Shown here: one piece after another, positions 36,217 through 44,931 of the stretch
How positions within the stretch are numbered: position 1 is the stretch's first letter
Layout: each line of letters starts with the position of its first letter
Assembly (NCBI RefSeq): GCF_041360795.1
Contig: NZ_JBFUPW010000001.1
Coordinates: 744,001-808,000 of the forward strand
Source: Arthrobacter_E sp041360795
GTDB lineage: Bacteria > Actinomycetota > Actinomycetes > Actinomycetales > Micrococcaceae
Length of the DNA stretch: 64,000 nucleotides
Direction: 5' to 3'
Notes under the pieces: generated by a model
The model's input: only the letters and a program-made list of their open reading frames with translations
The model's database searches: none
What the model was told of the DNA's origin: nothing
Position numbers and translations under genes: made by a program

Positions 36217-37854
36217 ATGGCCGAATTGACCATCAATGCCGACGACGTCCGCAATGCCTTGAACGAGTTCGCGGCGTCTTACGAGCCCGGCAATGCCGAG
36301 CGCGTCGAGGTCGGCCGTGTGACCGCCGCCAGCGACGGTATCGCCCGTGTCGAGGGCCTTCCCTCGGTCATGGCCAACGAACTCCTTCGCTTCGAGGATG
36401 GAACTCTGGGCCTGGCTCAGAACCTTGACGTCCGTGAGATCGGCGTGATCGTACTCGGTGACTTCACCGGTATCGAAGAGGGCCAGGAAGTGCACCGCAC
36501 GGGTCAGATTCTTTCTGTCCCCGTCGGCGACGCGTTCCTCGGCCGCGTGGTTGACCCGCTGGGCCAGCCCATCGACGACCTGGGCGACATCAAGGCCGAG
36601 GGCACCCGCGCACTGGAGCTCCAGGCGCCGGGCGTGACCCAGCGTAAGTCGGTCCACGAGCCGATGCAGACGGGTCTCAAGGCCATCGACGCCATGATCC
36701 CGATCGGCCGTGGCCAGCGTCAGCTGATCATCGGTGACCGCCAGACCGGTAAGACGGCCATCGCGGTGGACACCATCATCAACCAGAAGGCCAACTGGGA
36801 GTCCGGCGACGTCAACAAGCAGGTTCGCTGCATCTACGTCGCCATCGGTCAGAAGGCGTCCACCATCGCCGCTGTCCGCCAGACCCTGGAAGAGAAGGGC
36901 GCCCTGGAGTACACCACGATCGTGGCCTCCCCGGCGTCCGACCCCGCGGGCTTCAAGTACCTTGCTCCGTACGCCGGTTCGGCCATCGGCCAGCACTGGA
37001 TGTACGGCGGCAAGCACGTCCTCATCATCTTCGATGACCTCTCCAAGCAGGCCGAAGCCTACCGCGCCGTGTCGCTGCTCCTGCGCCGCCCGCCGGGACG
37101 TGAAGCCTACCCGGGTGACGTGTTCTACCTGCACTCCCGTCTGCTCGAGCGTTGTGCCAAGCTCTCCGACGAGCTGGGCGCGGGCTCGATGACCGGTCTG
37201 CCGATCATCGAGACGAAGGCGAACGACGTGTCCGCCTACATCCCGACGAACGTCATCTCCATCACCGACGGCCAGATCTTCCTGCAGTCGGACCTCTTCA
37301 ACGCCAACCAGCGTCCGGCTGTCGACGTGGGCATCTCGGTGTCCCGCGTGGGTGGTTCCGCTCAGGTCAAGGCCATGAAGAAGGTCTCCGGCACCTTGAA
37401 GCTGGACCTCGCCCAGTACCGCGACATGCAGGCCTTCGCCATGTTCGCCTCGGACCTGGATGCGGCTTCCCGCCAGCAGCTGACCCGTGGCGCCCGCCTC
37501 ATGGAGCTGCTCAAGCAGGGCCAGTACCAGCCGTACCCGGTCGAGAACCAGGTCGTCTCCATCTGGGCCGGCACCAACGGCTACCTGGACGATGTCCCGG
37601 TCGAGGACGTGTCCCGCTTCGAGTCCGAGTTCCTCGAGCACCTGAAGCACAGCACGTCCATCCTGACCACCATCGGCCAGACCAACCTGCTGGAGAACGA
37701 CACGGTCGAGGCTCTGAAGACGGCGATCGCCGACTTCAAGCGCGGCTTCTTCGGCGAGGGTCACAGCCAGCTGGTCGGCGCCGGTCACGAGGAGCACGAG
37801 GCCATCTCGGGCGACTCCGTCGACCAGGAAAAGATCGTCAAGCAGAAGCGCTAG
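36217..37854 (+). CDS. atpA: ATP synthase F1 subunit alpha
   Basis: Non-catalytic nucleotide-binding subunit of F1, 545 residues. Walker A GDRQTGKTAIAVD, Walker B in HVLIIFDDLSKQAEAY, and the signature PGREAYPGDVFYLHSRLLER are present. MAELTINADDVRNAL at 36217 is the family start; the GTG at 36175 would add 14 residues. The C-terminus carries a short acidic/His extension (EGHSQLVGAGHEEHEAI), as seen in mycobacteria, where a tail on alpha restrains ATP hydrolysis. Confidence 0.97.
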   Translation: MAELTINADDVRNALNEFAASYEPGNAERVEVGRVTAASDGIARVEGLPSVMANELLRFEDGTLGLAQNLDVREIGVIVLGDFTGIEEGQEVHRTGQILSVPVGDAFLGRVVDPLGQPIDDLGDIKAEGTRALELQAPGVTQRKSVHEPMQTGLKAIDAMIPIGRGQRQLIIGDRQTGKTAIAVDTIINQKANWESGDVNKQVRCIYVAIGQKASTIAAVRQTLEEKGALEYTTIVASPASDPAGFKYLAPYAGSAIGQHWMYGGKHVLIIFDDLSKQAEAYRAVSLLLRRPPGREAYPGDVFYLHSRLLERCAKLSDELGAGSMTGLPIIETKANDVSAYIPTNVISITDGQIFLQSDLFNANQRPAVDVGISVSRVGGSAQVKAMKKVSGTLKLDLAQYRDMQAFAMFASDLDAASRQQLTRGARLMELLKQGQYQPYPVENQVVSIWAGTNGYLDDVPVEDVSRFESEFLEHLKHSTSILTTIGQTNLLENDTVEALKTAIADFKRGFFGEGHSQLVGAGHEEHEAISGDSVDQEKIVKQKR

Positions 37855-37863
37855 AGGCGCATC

Positions 37864-37897
37864 ACCCCGGGGCCACCTTCACGGGTGGCCCCGGGGT
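37864..37897 (+). promoter_or_regulatory. Stem-loop between atpA and atpG
   Basis: Perfect 14-bp GC-rich stem (37864-37877 with 37884-37897) and 6-nt loop, with no T-run after it. Inside the operon it may protect or punctuate mRNA, or trim expression of atpG, D and C relative to atpA. Confidence 0.7.
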
Positions 37898-37943
37898 ACC
37901 GCACCGGAGCCTTGGATCCGCTGGATCCTAAGAAAGGACAAGT

Positions 37944-38834
37944 ATGGGAGCCCAGATCCGGGTCTACCGCCAGAAGATCGCCTCGACCACGTCGATGCGC
38001 AAGATCTTCAAGGCGATGGAACTGATCGCGACCTCTCGCATCGGTAAGGCACGTGCCCGTGTGGCTGCATCGCAGCCCTACGCCCGCGCCATCACCCGTG
38101 CCGTTTCTGCAGTCGCCAGCCAGAGCCAGGTGGAGCACCCGCTCACCACCGAGCCCGCTCAGGTGCGCCGCGCCGCCGTCGTCGTGATGACCGCTGACCG
38201 TGGTCTCGCCGGAGCTTACTCGGCGAGCGTGCTCAAGCAGGCCGAGGGCCTGATCGAGCTGCTTCACAGCGAAGGCAAGGACGTCAAGACCTACCTGGTG
38301 GGTCGCAAGGCGCAGGCCTACTTCGATTTCCGTTCTCGTCCTTACGCCCGCGTCTGGACCGGCGGCACCGATGCTCCGGAGTTCGCAACCGCTCAGGAGG
38401 TCAGCAAGGTCATCCTGGATGACTTCGCCACCGACTTCGAAGAGGGCGGCGTGGAGGAGATCCACGTCGTGTACACGCGCTTCAAGTCCATGGTGACCCA
38501 GGAGCCGACCGTCGTCCGCCTCCTGCCCCTGGAGGTCGTGGAAGAGGAGGACACTCCGGAAGCGGAGATCCTGCCCCTCTACGATTTCGAGCCCGAGACC
38601 GAGCAGGTGCTGGACTCGCTGCTGCCGCGCTACATCGAATCCCGCATCTTCGCGGCGATGCTGCAGGCTGCCGCGTCCGAGCTGGCTGCCCGTCAGCGTG
38701 CCATGAAGTCCGCAGGCGACAACGCGACCGAGCTGATCAAAAAGTACACGCGACTGCGCAACACGGCCCGTCAGGCCGAGATCACGCAGGAGCTCACCGA
38801 GATTGTGGCCGGTGCCGACGCTCTCGCGTCGTAA
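37944..38834 (+). CDS. atpG: ATP synthase F1 subunit gamma
   Basis: Central rotor shaft, 296 residues. N-terminal helix MGAQIRVYRQKIASTTSMRKIFKAMELIATSRI and C-terminal helix RQRAMKSAGDNATELIKKY are conserved, with MTADRGLAGAYSASVLK in the Rossmann-like middle. An extra stretch VEEEDTPEAEILPLYDFEP matches the insert common in actinobacteria. AAGAAAGGACAAGT gives the ribosome site. Confidence 0.97.
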   Translation: MGAQIRVYRQKIASTTSMRKIFKAMELIATSRIGKARARVAASQPYARAITRAVSAVASQSQVEHPLTTEPAQVRRAAVVVMTADRGLAGAYSASVLKQAEGLIELLHSEGKDVKTYLVGRKAQAYFDFRSRPYARVWTGGTDAPEFATAQEVSKVILDDFATDFEEGGVEEIHVVYTRFKSMVTQEPTVVRLLPLEVVEEEDTPEAEILPLYDFEPETEQVLDSLLPRYIESRIFAAMLQAAASELAARQRAMKSAGDNATELIKKYTRLRNTARQAEITQELTEIVAGADALAS

Positions 38835-38918
38835 TCGCCCGAGAATCCCGGCGCAGCCTTCGCGGCTGTACCCAAAGCTAGACTTAACACACGCCATCTA
38901 CTGAGTGAAGTGAGAGAG

Positions 38919-40373
38919 ATGACTGCCACCGCTACCGAGCACGCAGCCACCGCGGCCGGCGCCACCGGTCGTATTGCCCGCGTCATTGGGCCGGTTGTCG
39001 ACGTCGAATTCCCGGCCGACGCCATCCCGGAAATCTACAACGCCCTGACCACTGAGGTCACCCTCAACGGTGAGACCAAGACCATCACCTTCGAGACCTC
39101 GCAGCACCTGGGTGACAACCTGGTCCGCGCCATCTCGCTGCAGGCGACCGACGGCCTGGTCCGCGGCACGCAGGTCTTCGACACCGGCGCCCCCATCTCC
39201 GTGCCCGTGGGCGACGGCGTCAAGGGCCACATCTTCAACGTGCTCGGGCAGCCGCTGGACGTCGAAGAGTCCGAGCTCCAGGTCTCCGAGCGCTGGCCCA
39301 TCCACCGCAAGGCCCCGAGCTTCGCGAGCCTCGAAGGCTCCACCGAGATGCTCGAGACCGGCATCAAGGTCATCGACCTTCTCACCCCGTACATCAAGGG
39401 TGGCAAGATCGGCCTGTTCGGCGGCGCCGGTGTGGGCAAGACCGTGCTCATCCAGGAAATGATCACCCGTGTCGCCCGCAACTTCGGTGGCACCTCCGTG
39501 TTCGCCGGTGTCGGCGAGCGTACCCGTGAGGGCAACGACCTCTGGGTCGAAATGGACGAGGCCGGCGTTCTGAAGGACACCGCCTTGGTGTTCGGCCAGA
39601 TGGATGAGCCGCCGGGAACGCGTCTGCGCGTGGCCCTGTCCGCTCTGACCATGGCGGAGTACTTCCGCGATGTGCAGAACCAGGACGTGCTGCTCTTCAT
39701 CGACAACATCTTCCGCTTCACCCAGGCCGGTTCCGAGGTGTCGACCCTGCTGGGCCGCATGCCGTCCGCCGTGGGCTACCAGCCGAACCTGGCCGATGAG
39801 ATGGGTCTCCTCCAGGAGCGCATCACCTCGACCAAGGGCCACTCGATCACGTCCATGCAGGCGATCTACGTCCCTGCTGACGACTACACCGACCCGGCTC
39901 CGGCGACCACCTTCGCCCACCTGGACGCCACCACCGAGCTCTCCCGTGAGATCGCTTCCCGTGGTCTGTACCCGGCCGTGGACCCGCTGACCTCCACTTC
40001 CCGAATCCTGGATCCCCAGTACATCGGCAAGGACCACTACGACACCGCTGTGCGCGTGAAGCAGATCCTGCAGAAGAACAAGGAACTCCAGGACATCATC
40101 GCCATCCTCGGTGTCGATGAGCTCTCCGAAGAGGACAAGATCGTCGTGGCCCGTGCCCGTCGTATCCAGCAGTTCCTGTCCCAGAACACCTACACCGCCA
40201 AGCAGTTCACCGGCGTCGAGGGTTCGACCGTGTCCATCAAGGACACCATCGAGGGCTTCAAGGCGATCTGCAACGGCGACGTCGACCACATCGCCGAGCA
40301 GGCGTTCTTCAACGTCGGTGGCATGGACGATGTCGAGCGTCAGTGGGCCAAGATCCAGTCTGAGACCCGCTGA
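38919..40373 (+). CDS. atpD: ATP synthase F1 subunit beta
   Basis: Catalytic subunit, 484 residues. Walker A GGAGVGKTVLIQEM, catalytic Glu in AGVGERTREGND, Walker B in VLLFIDNIFRFTQAGSE, and the DELSEEDK stretch (DELSEED) near the C-terminus are present. ATG at 38919 has GAGAGAG directly upstream and begins MTATATEHAATA, a short extension before GRIARVIGPVVDVEFP; the GTG at 38910 is an alternative start. Confidence 0.98.
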   Translation: MTATATEHAATAAGATGRIARVIGPVVDVEFPADAIPEIYNALTTEVTLNGETKTITFETSQHLGDNLVRAISLQATDGLVRGTQVFDTGAPISVPVGDGVKGHIFNVLGQPLDVEESELQVSERWPIHRKAPSFASLEGSTEMLETGIKVIDLLTPYIKGGKIGLFGGAGVGKTVLIQEMITRVARNFGGTSVFAGVGERTREGNDLWVEMDEAGVLKDTALVFGQMDEPPGTRLRVALSALTMAEYFRDVQNQDVLLFIDNIFRFTQAGSEVSTLLGRMPSAVGYQPNLADEMGLLQERITSTKGHSITSMQAIYVPADDYTDPAPATTFAHLDATTELSREIASRGLYPAVDPLTSTSRILDPQYIGKDHYDTAVRVKQILQKNKELQDIIAILGVDELSEEDKIVVARARRIQQFLSQNTYTAKQFTGVEGSTVSIKDTIEGFKAICNGDVDHIAEQAFFNVGGMDDVERQWAKIQSETR

Positions 40374-40375
40374 TC

Positions 40376-40651
40376 ATGGCTGAGCTCGACGTTGAGGTCG
40401 TCGCGGCGGACCACTTCGTGTGGTCCGGCGCGGCCAAGGTGGTCAACGCCCGCACCAGCGATGGCGCGATCGGCATTCTCCCCGGGCACGCGCCGGTTCT
40501 GGCGATCCTCGCGGAGGGTGAGCTGTCGATCGAGCCGGTCACGGGCAGCCGCATCCACGTCACCGTGGATGGGGGATTCTTCTCCGTTGACAATGACCGA
40601 GTGGTGATCGTGGCTGACAATGCTCAGCTCAACGATTCCGCCGCGGCGTAG
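40376..40651 (+). CDS. atpC: ATP synthase F1 subunit epsilon
   Basis: Rotor subunit and natural brake on ATP hydrolysis; 91 residues. The beta-sandwich domain is complete (AELDVEVVAADHFVWSG, GAIGILPGHAPVLAIL, FFSVDNDRVVIVADNA). It lacks the long C-terminal helical hairpin found in E. coli (139 residues), as is common in actinobacteria. Starts 2 bp after atpD. Confidence 0.95.
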   Translation: MAELDVEVVAADHFVWSGAAKVVNARTSDGAIGILPGHAPVLAILAEGELSIEPVTGSRIHVTVDGGFFSVDNDRVVIVADNAQLNDSAAA

Positions 40652-40671
40652 GGCTGAATAGTCCGCGCTAG

Positions 40672-41103
40672 ATGGGTGATTCGGTCATTGTCACTCTGGG
40701 CATCGCAGCGATCCTCGCGATCATCATCGGTGCTCTGTGCCTGGTAGGGGTGCGCCGCGTCAATCTGCGGCGCTCCCTGGGCACCATCGACGCCTCCATC
40801 TGCCTGGCCAACGGCCGCTGGCAGATGGGGGTTTGTCGTTTCCAGGGTTCGGAACTCGAGTGGTTCAAGATGTTCTCCCTGAGCCCCACTCCGCGCTACA
40901 GCTTCGAACGCAACCAGCTCGATCTGGTGCGGCGGCGCGAACCGGGCGAGTCGGAGTCCTCCAGGATCCAGCCGGGCTCGGTGATCGTGGAGCTGAGCTA
41001 TGAGGGTCAGGAAGTGCTGCTCGCGATGCGTTTCGACGAGTACACCGGGCTGTCCTCCTGGCTGGAGGCCGGGCCGAGACCGGGACTCAACCGGCTGGAC
41101 TGA
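40672..41103 (+). CDS. DUF2550 membrane-anchored protein
   Basis: 143 residues with one N-terminal membrane helix (VIVTLGIAAILAIIIGALCLVGV) and a cytoplasmic or cell-wall-side domain starting NLRRSLGTIDASICL. The position right after atpC equals Rv1312 in M. tuberculosis, a conserved DUF2550 protein of unknown function. GRWQMGVCRFQGSELEWFKMFSL and SVIVELSYEGQEVLLAM are the conserved core. Starts 20 bp after atpC, so co-transcription is likely. Function unknown. Confidence 0.85.
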   Translation: MGDSVIVTLGIAAILAIIIGALCLVGVRRVNLRRSLGTIDASICLANGRWQMGVCRFQGSELEWFKMFSLSPTPRYSFERNQLDLVRRREPGESESSRIQPGSVIVELSYEGQEVLLAMRFDEYTGLSSWLEAGPRPGLNRLD

Positions 41104-41138
41104 GCGCGTGTCCGGGAGCACCTTCCGGGGATGACGAA

Positions 41139-41193
41139 AGGCCGGGCCGTGTGCCGCTGTGGGATTCTCCACGGCGGCACACGGCCCGGCCTT
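41139..41193. terminator. Bidirectional terminator between DUF2550 gene and nagA
   Basis: Perfect 20-bp stem (41139-41158 with 41174-41193) between convergent genes, with AAAG on one side and CTTC on the other, so it can serve both strands. Confidence 0.85.
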
Positions 41194-41217
41194 CGGCGTC
41201 TGTGAGGGGCGCGCGGC

Positions 41218-42450
41218 TCAGACGAGCCATTCCCCCTGGCGCATGACGCGCTGGAGCTGGAGATCGGCGTCGAGCACCACGACGTCGGCACGCAGGCCGC
41301 GGCGCAGGCTCCCTACCTCGTCGTCGAGTCCCAGAACGTCGGCGGGGACCGCGGTCGCCGAGCGGACGGCGTCGGCCAGGGGGACGCCCGCGGCGACCGT
41401 GCGCTGGACCACCTGGAGCAGCGTGGCGGTGCCACCCGCGATCGAACCGGTGGCGTCGAGGGTCGCGACCCCGTCGGCCACGGTGACGGGGGAGGGGCCG
41501 AGCATGTAGTGCCCGTCGCTCAGACCGGCCGCGGCCATGGAGTCCGTCACCAGCAGCACATTCGCGGAGCCGACCAGATCGAAGACCGTCAGGGTGGTCT
41601 GCGGGTCCAGATGGGTGTTGTCGGCGATGAGCTCGACGGCGGCGCGACCGGCCTGGGCGGCTCGGAGGCACGCCGTCACGGGGCCGGGATCGCGGTGGTG
41701 GATGGGCCGCATGCCGTTGAACAGGTGCGTGACGGTCGGGCGGCTCGTGGAGCCGTCGAACCCAGCGGCCGCGAGGCCGTCCCGGGCCGCTGCCAGGGAG
41801 GCGGCGGCGGTCGTGTCATCGGAGTCGGTGTGCCCGAGGGACGGGACCACGCCGTGGGTGGTCAGCAGGTCCACGAGCTCCGCCGCACCCGGCAGCTCCG
41901 GGGCGTAGGTCATGGTGCGGAGCTTTCCGCTGGCGGCGAGGATGAGCTCCTCGGCGAACTCCAGATCCGGATTGAGCAGGAAGGCCGGGTTCTGGGCGCC
42001 GCAGCGTGCTTCAGAGAGGAAGGGACCTTCGAGGTGGATGCCCTCCAGGAGCCCTTCCTCGGTCAGACCCACGTAGAGGCCGATGCCGTGCAGGAGATCC
42101 TCGCGGGATGCGGTCACCATGCTCGCGAGCAGTGACGTGGTGCCGGAACGGTGCAGGAAGGCGATGGCCGTGCGGGCCGAGTCCTCCTGACCGGACGGGA
42201 AGTCACCGCCGTCCCCGCCGTGGCAGTGGATGTCCACCAGGCCGGGGATCAGGATTGCGCCCTCCGGCAGGGGAGTGGGCTCGACACCCTCGAAGCCGGG
42301 GTCGGAGAATCCGGCCGCAGGCCCGGCGTGGACGATCCGCCCATCCGCGATGGCCACCAGCCCGTCGGCGAGGGAGTCGCCGTCGGAGACGATGCGGCCG
42401 CGCAGGATGACGCGCTGTCCATCAGGGGAAGAGGTGCTGTCCAGAGGCAT
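41218..42450 (-). CDS. nagA: N-acetylglucosamine-6-phosphate deacetylase
   Basis: Removes acetate from GlcNAc-6-P, yielding GlcN-6-P for NagB (gene 11 kb away). 410 residues, amidohydrolase fold. Metal and catalytic residues: GLVDIHCHGGDGG, HLEGPFLS, SLGHTDSDD, THLFNGMRPIHHRDPG, and catalytic Asp in LLVTDSMAAAGL. AGNP-type GSLRRGLRADVVVLD ends the chain. TAGACT (42457-42462) lies 6 nt before the ATG, so the mRNA is probably leaderless. Confidence 0.95.
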   Translation of the reverse strand: MPLDSTSSPDGQRVILRGRIVSDGDSLADGLVAIADGRIVHAGPAAGFSDPGFEGVEPTPLPEGAILIPGLVDIHCHGGDGGDFPSGQEDSARTAIAFLHRSGTTSLLASMVTASREDLLHGIGLYVGLTEEGLLEGIHLEGPFLSEARCGAQNPAFLLNPDLEFAEELILAASGKLRTMTYAPELPGAAELVDLLTTHGVVPSLGHTDSDDTTAAASLAAARDGLAAAGFDGSTSRPTVTHLFNGMRPIHHRDPGPVTACLRAAQAGRAAVELIADNTHLDPQTTLTVFDLVGSANVLLVTDSMAAAGLSDGHYMLGPSPVTVADGVATLDATGSIAGGTATLLQVVQRTVAAGVPLADAVRSATAVPADVLGLDDEVGSLRRGLRADVVVLDADLQLQRVMRQGEWLV

Positions 42451-42456
42451 GCCATG

Positions 42457-42462
42457 AGTCTA
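42457..42462 (-). promoter_or_regulatory. -10-like hexamer of nagA
   Basis: TAGACT on the minus strand, 6 nt before the nagA ATG; no ribosome binding site is visible. No DasR-type operator could be recognised nearby. Confidence 0.5.
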
Positions 42463-42556
42463 CGGGCAGGACCGCGGAGGGCTGAAGCGTGACCTGCTTG
42501 GGGTGGCGCCGGCTTGCCGTCCGGGCGGCACACGGAGGAGCCGCTCGGGAGCGGGT

Positions 42557-42626
42557 GGTCAGGGCAAGTGGCTCAGAACGGGCAGCTTAGAACTTGCAGC
42601 CCAGATTAGACAGCTCAGAACAGGCG
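42557..42626. repeat. Five degenerate 14-bp tandem units downstream of nucS
   Basis: Units begin at 42557, 42571, 42585, 42599 and 42613, each exactly 14 bp. The plus-strand consensus is about GCTCAGAACNNGCA; 42571 and 42613 are closest to it and 42557 is the most diverged. The last unit contains the nucS stop codon, so the array probably grew outward from the gene end. Confidence 0.75.
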
Positions 42627-43310
42627 GCTCTCCGCGTCGTCCACGCCGCGCATCGCGTCGTAGTCGAGGGTGACACAGTCGATGCCGCGGTCCTGGGCGA
42701 GCACCCGGGCCTGAGGCTTGATCTGCTGAGCGGCGAAGATGCCGCGCACGGGGGCGAGCACCGGGTCGCGGTTGAGCAGTTCGAGGTACCGGGTGAGCTG
42801 CTCGACGCCGTCGATGTCGCCGCGGCGCTTCAGCTCGATCGCCACGGTGGCGCCGGCGGCGTCGCGGGCCAGGATGTCGACGGGCCCGATCGCCGTGAAG
42901 TACTCGCGGCGGATGAGGCTGTATCCGGTCCCGAGCAATTCGATCTGTTCGGCGAGAAGTCGCTGGAGGTCGGCCTCGACGCCGTCCTTGATCAGCCCGG
43001 GATCGATGCCGAGGTCGTGGGCGGTGTCGTGGAAGATCTCGTGGATGTTGACGATCAGCCGGTCGTCGGTCTTGGAGGACTGCACCACCCACTGTTCGGA
43101 CACACCGGTCTCCAGCTCCGTGTCCTCAGGGGCCTGGACCCGCAGGGTGGCGGGCGGGCTCATCCAGTTGAGGGGCTTGTAGGAGCCGCCGTCGGAGTGG
43201 ACGAGAACGGAACCGTCCGCCTTGACCACCAGGAGGCGCTTAGCCAACGGCAGATGGGCCTTGAGCCGGCCGACGTAGTCCACGGAGCACTGAGCAATCA
43301 CCAAACGCAC
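42615..43310 (-). CDS. nucS: Mismatch-specific endonuclease NucS/EndoMS
   Basis: Nuclease of the non-canonical mismatch repair used by most actinobacteria, which lack MutS/MutL. 231 residues: N-terminal DNA-binding and dimer domain (RLVIAQCSVDYVGRL, LLVVKADGSVLVHSDGGSYKPLNWM) and C-terminal RecB-like nuclease domain with GPVDILARD and VAIELKRRGDIDGVEQL (catalytic Asp, Glu, Lys). A beta-clamp-binding tail is not obvious; the chain ends DDAESRLF. The GTG at 43310 is 7 nt after TATTGT (43318-43323). The same gene is Rv1321, near the atp operon in mycobacteria. Confidence 0.95.
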   Translation of the reverse strand: MRLVIAQCSVDYVGRLKAHLPLAKRLLVVKADGSVLVHSDGGSYKPLNWMSPPATLRVQAPEDTELETGVSEQWVVQSSKTDDRLIVNIHEIFHDTAHDLGIDPGLIKDGVEADLQRLLAEQIELLGTGYSLIRREYFTAIGPVDILARDAAGATVAIELKRRGDIDGVEQLTRYLELLNRDPVLAPVRGIFAAQQIKPQARVLAQDRGIDCVTLDYDAMRGVDDAESRLF

Positions 43311-43317
43311 GCACAGA

Positions 43318-43323
43318 ACAATA
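43318..43323 (-). promoter_or_regulatory. -10-like hexamer of nucS
   Basis: TATTGT on the minus strand, 7 nt before the nucS GTG, consistent with a leaderless mRNA and fixing the start. Confidence 0.5.
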
Positions 43324-43479
43324 CCGGCTCGGGCCCCGAACGGACGTGCGGGGCACGGTCCCGAGCGTCCCGCCCTCCGCGGGTGAACCTCCCGGGTGCC
43401 CGACGAACGTCGTCTGAACAGCGCGCGAGCGCTCCATGAACTCTTCACCGGAAGGCCGCAGAGCCTCTGGGCAGCCAGG

Positions 43480-43493
43480 TTACCCGTTGGTAA
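43480..43493. promoter_or_regulatory. Short dyad upstream of SGNH hydrolase gene
   Basis: TTACC and GGTAA flank four bases, a layout seen in TetR-type operators. It lies 81 bp before the hydrolase ATG in a 264-bp gap that otherwise shows nothing recognisable. Confidence 0.3.
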
Positions 43494-43574
43494 TTTCAGT
43501 CTCGGCCCCACCGCCGGGGCCGTCCACCGGACCTCACGATCCGGGGACGCGTCACCGATCAGGAGTCTCCAGAC

Positions 43575-44837
43575 ATGCAGCATCATGCCCGCGGGATGCG
43601 TTCCCGTCTCGTCCCAGCACTGACCAGAACACTTACCACAGCGCTGACCTCGACGCTGGGCATCGCCGCCCTGGCGTTTGCCGCCCTGCTGTCGGCCCCG
43701 CCTGCCGCCAGCGCAGACAGTCCCGGCGCCGGTGACCCGTGGGTGGTCTCCGTCGGCGACTCGTACATCTCGGGGGAGGCGGGGCGCTGGGCCGGGAACA
43801 CGAACGGCAGTGCCGGGGCCATCGACGCCCTGGGTGCCACGGCGTATAACGACAACGCTTCGAACACCGCCGAGACCATCGCCCGCTGCCACCGGAGTCA
43901 TGCGGCCGAGGTGGGCATCGGGGGAGGAGTGAACAGTCTGAACCTCGCCTGTTCCGGGGCCCGCACCTCGACCTTCACCAATTCGAGCGGCTACTTCAAA
44001 CCCGGCCTGGACTTCTACAACTCCGGCGGGCAGCAGGGCCAGGCGCTCATGCTCCAGAACTTCGCGGCGAGCCACAACGTGAAGATGGTGGCGCTCTCCA
44101 TCGGAGGCAATGACTTCGAATTCGGCACGATCATGCAGGAATGCGTCACGGACTTCCTGACCTCTTTCAGCTGGAGCCCGAAGTACTGCAAGAACGGCAG
44201 CACCGTCGCGACCGCCATGAGCTCCAGCACGGTCACCGCCAACACCGCCAAGATCGCGACGGCGATGCAGAACATCCGCACGGCGATGCGGAACGCGGGG
44301 TACAGTGACGGTTCCTGGACGCTGCTCGTCCAGAACTACCCGTCGCCGCTGCCGGCAAGTGGCGCGATGCGCTACGGGCAGAGCGGATACACCCGGCAGA
44401 ACACCGGCGGGTGCGGACTCTGGGACGCCGATGTCGACTACGCGGCGAACACCCTGCTGCCCACCATCAACGGCGCCGTCACTCAGGCCGCCGCCCAGAG
44501 CGGGCTGAGCAACGTGAAGACCCTGGACGTCACATCGCTCTTCTCCGGCCGACGGCTCTGCGAGAACACCGTGGGTCTGCTGGAGGAGAAGGGTGTGACG
44601 TCCTGGACCCAGGCCGGCGCGTCGGACGCCACGGAGTGGGTCAACCAGATCCGCACCGTCAGCACCGCGAACTCGGACTACTTCGTCCAGGAATCCCTGC
44701 ATCCCAACTACTGGGGCCAGCTGGCGCTGCGGTCCTGCCTGCGCCAGGCCTACAACCAGGGCGCTCCGAAGAGCGGGAACTGCGTGCGCTCCAGCACGGG
44801 CCTGCTCGGCGGGGAGCCCGTCGTCGCGCTGCGCTGA
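43575..44837 (+). CDS. Secreted SGNH/GDSL-family hydrolase
   Basis: Exported esterase or lipase, 420 residues. Sec signal peptide: Arg-rich start, hydrophobic core TLGIAALAFAALLSAP, cleavage likely after PAASA. SGNH blocks: VSVGDSYISGE (catalytic Ser, near 61), NLACSGART (Gly), SIGGNDFEFG (Asn, near 176) and ESLHPNYWGQ (Asp replaced in part; catalytic His near 377). Several Cys pairs suggest disulfides outside the cell. AGGAG lies 9 nt before the ATG; the Met at residue 8 is a second possible start. Substrate unknown; homologues act on lipids or acylated glycans. Confidence 0.88.
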   Translation: MQHHARGMRSRLVPALTRTLTTALTSTLGIAALAFAALLSAPPAASADSPGAGDPWVVSVGDSYISGEAGRWAGNTNGSAGAIDALGATAYNDNASNTAETIARCHRSHAAEVGIGGGVNSLNLACSGARTSTFTNSSGYFKPGLDFYNSGGQQGQALMLQNFAASHNVKMVALSIGGNDFEFGTIMQECVTDFLTSFSWSPKYCKNGSTVATAMSSSTVTANTAKIATAMQNIRTAMRNAGYSDGSWTLLVQNYPSPLPASGAMRYGQSGYTRQNTGGCGLWDADVDYAANTLLPTINGAVTQAAAQSGLSNVKTLDVTSLFSGRRLCENTVGLLEEKGVTSWTQAGASDATEWVNQIRTVSTANSDYFVQESLHPNYWGQLALRSCLRQAYNQGAPKSGNCVRSSTGLLGGEPVVALR

Positions 44838-44919
44838 CCGGCTCCTCCGGCCTGGTCGCGGGCACGTCCCGGGCACGTCCCGGGGCGACACAGCGGCGGC
44901 CCGGGGGCGATGGCTTTGG

Positions 44920-44925
44920 CACAAT
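44920..44925 (+). promoter_or_regulatory. Weak -10-like hexamer before the small zinc protein gene
   Basis: CACAAT lies 6 nt before the ATG at 44932. Its first base departs from the TAnnnT form, so support is weak. Confidence 0.3.
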
Positions 44926-44931
44926 GGAGTC

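Noticed and set aside
42451..42650. DasR-type operator near nagA
   Set aside because: No match to the 16-bp dre consensus was found; only the 14-bp tandem array is present.
44855..44885. Direct repeat of GGGCACGTCCC after the SGNH hydrolase
   Set aside because: Two short GC-rich copies only, without dyad or T-run; too little to support a function.
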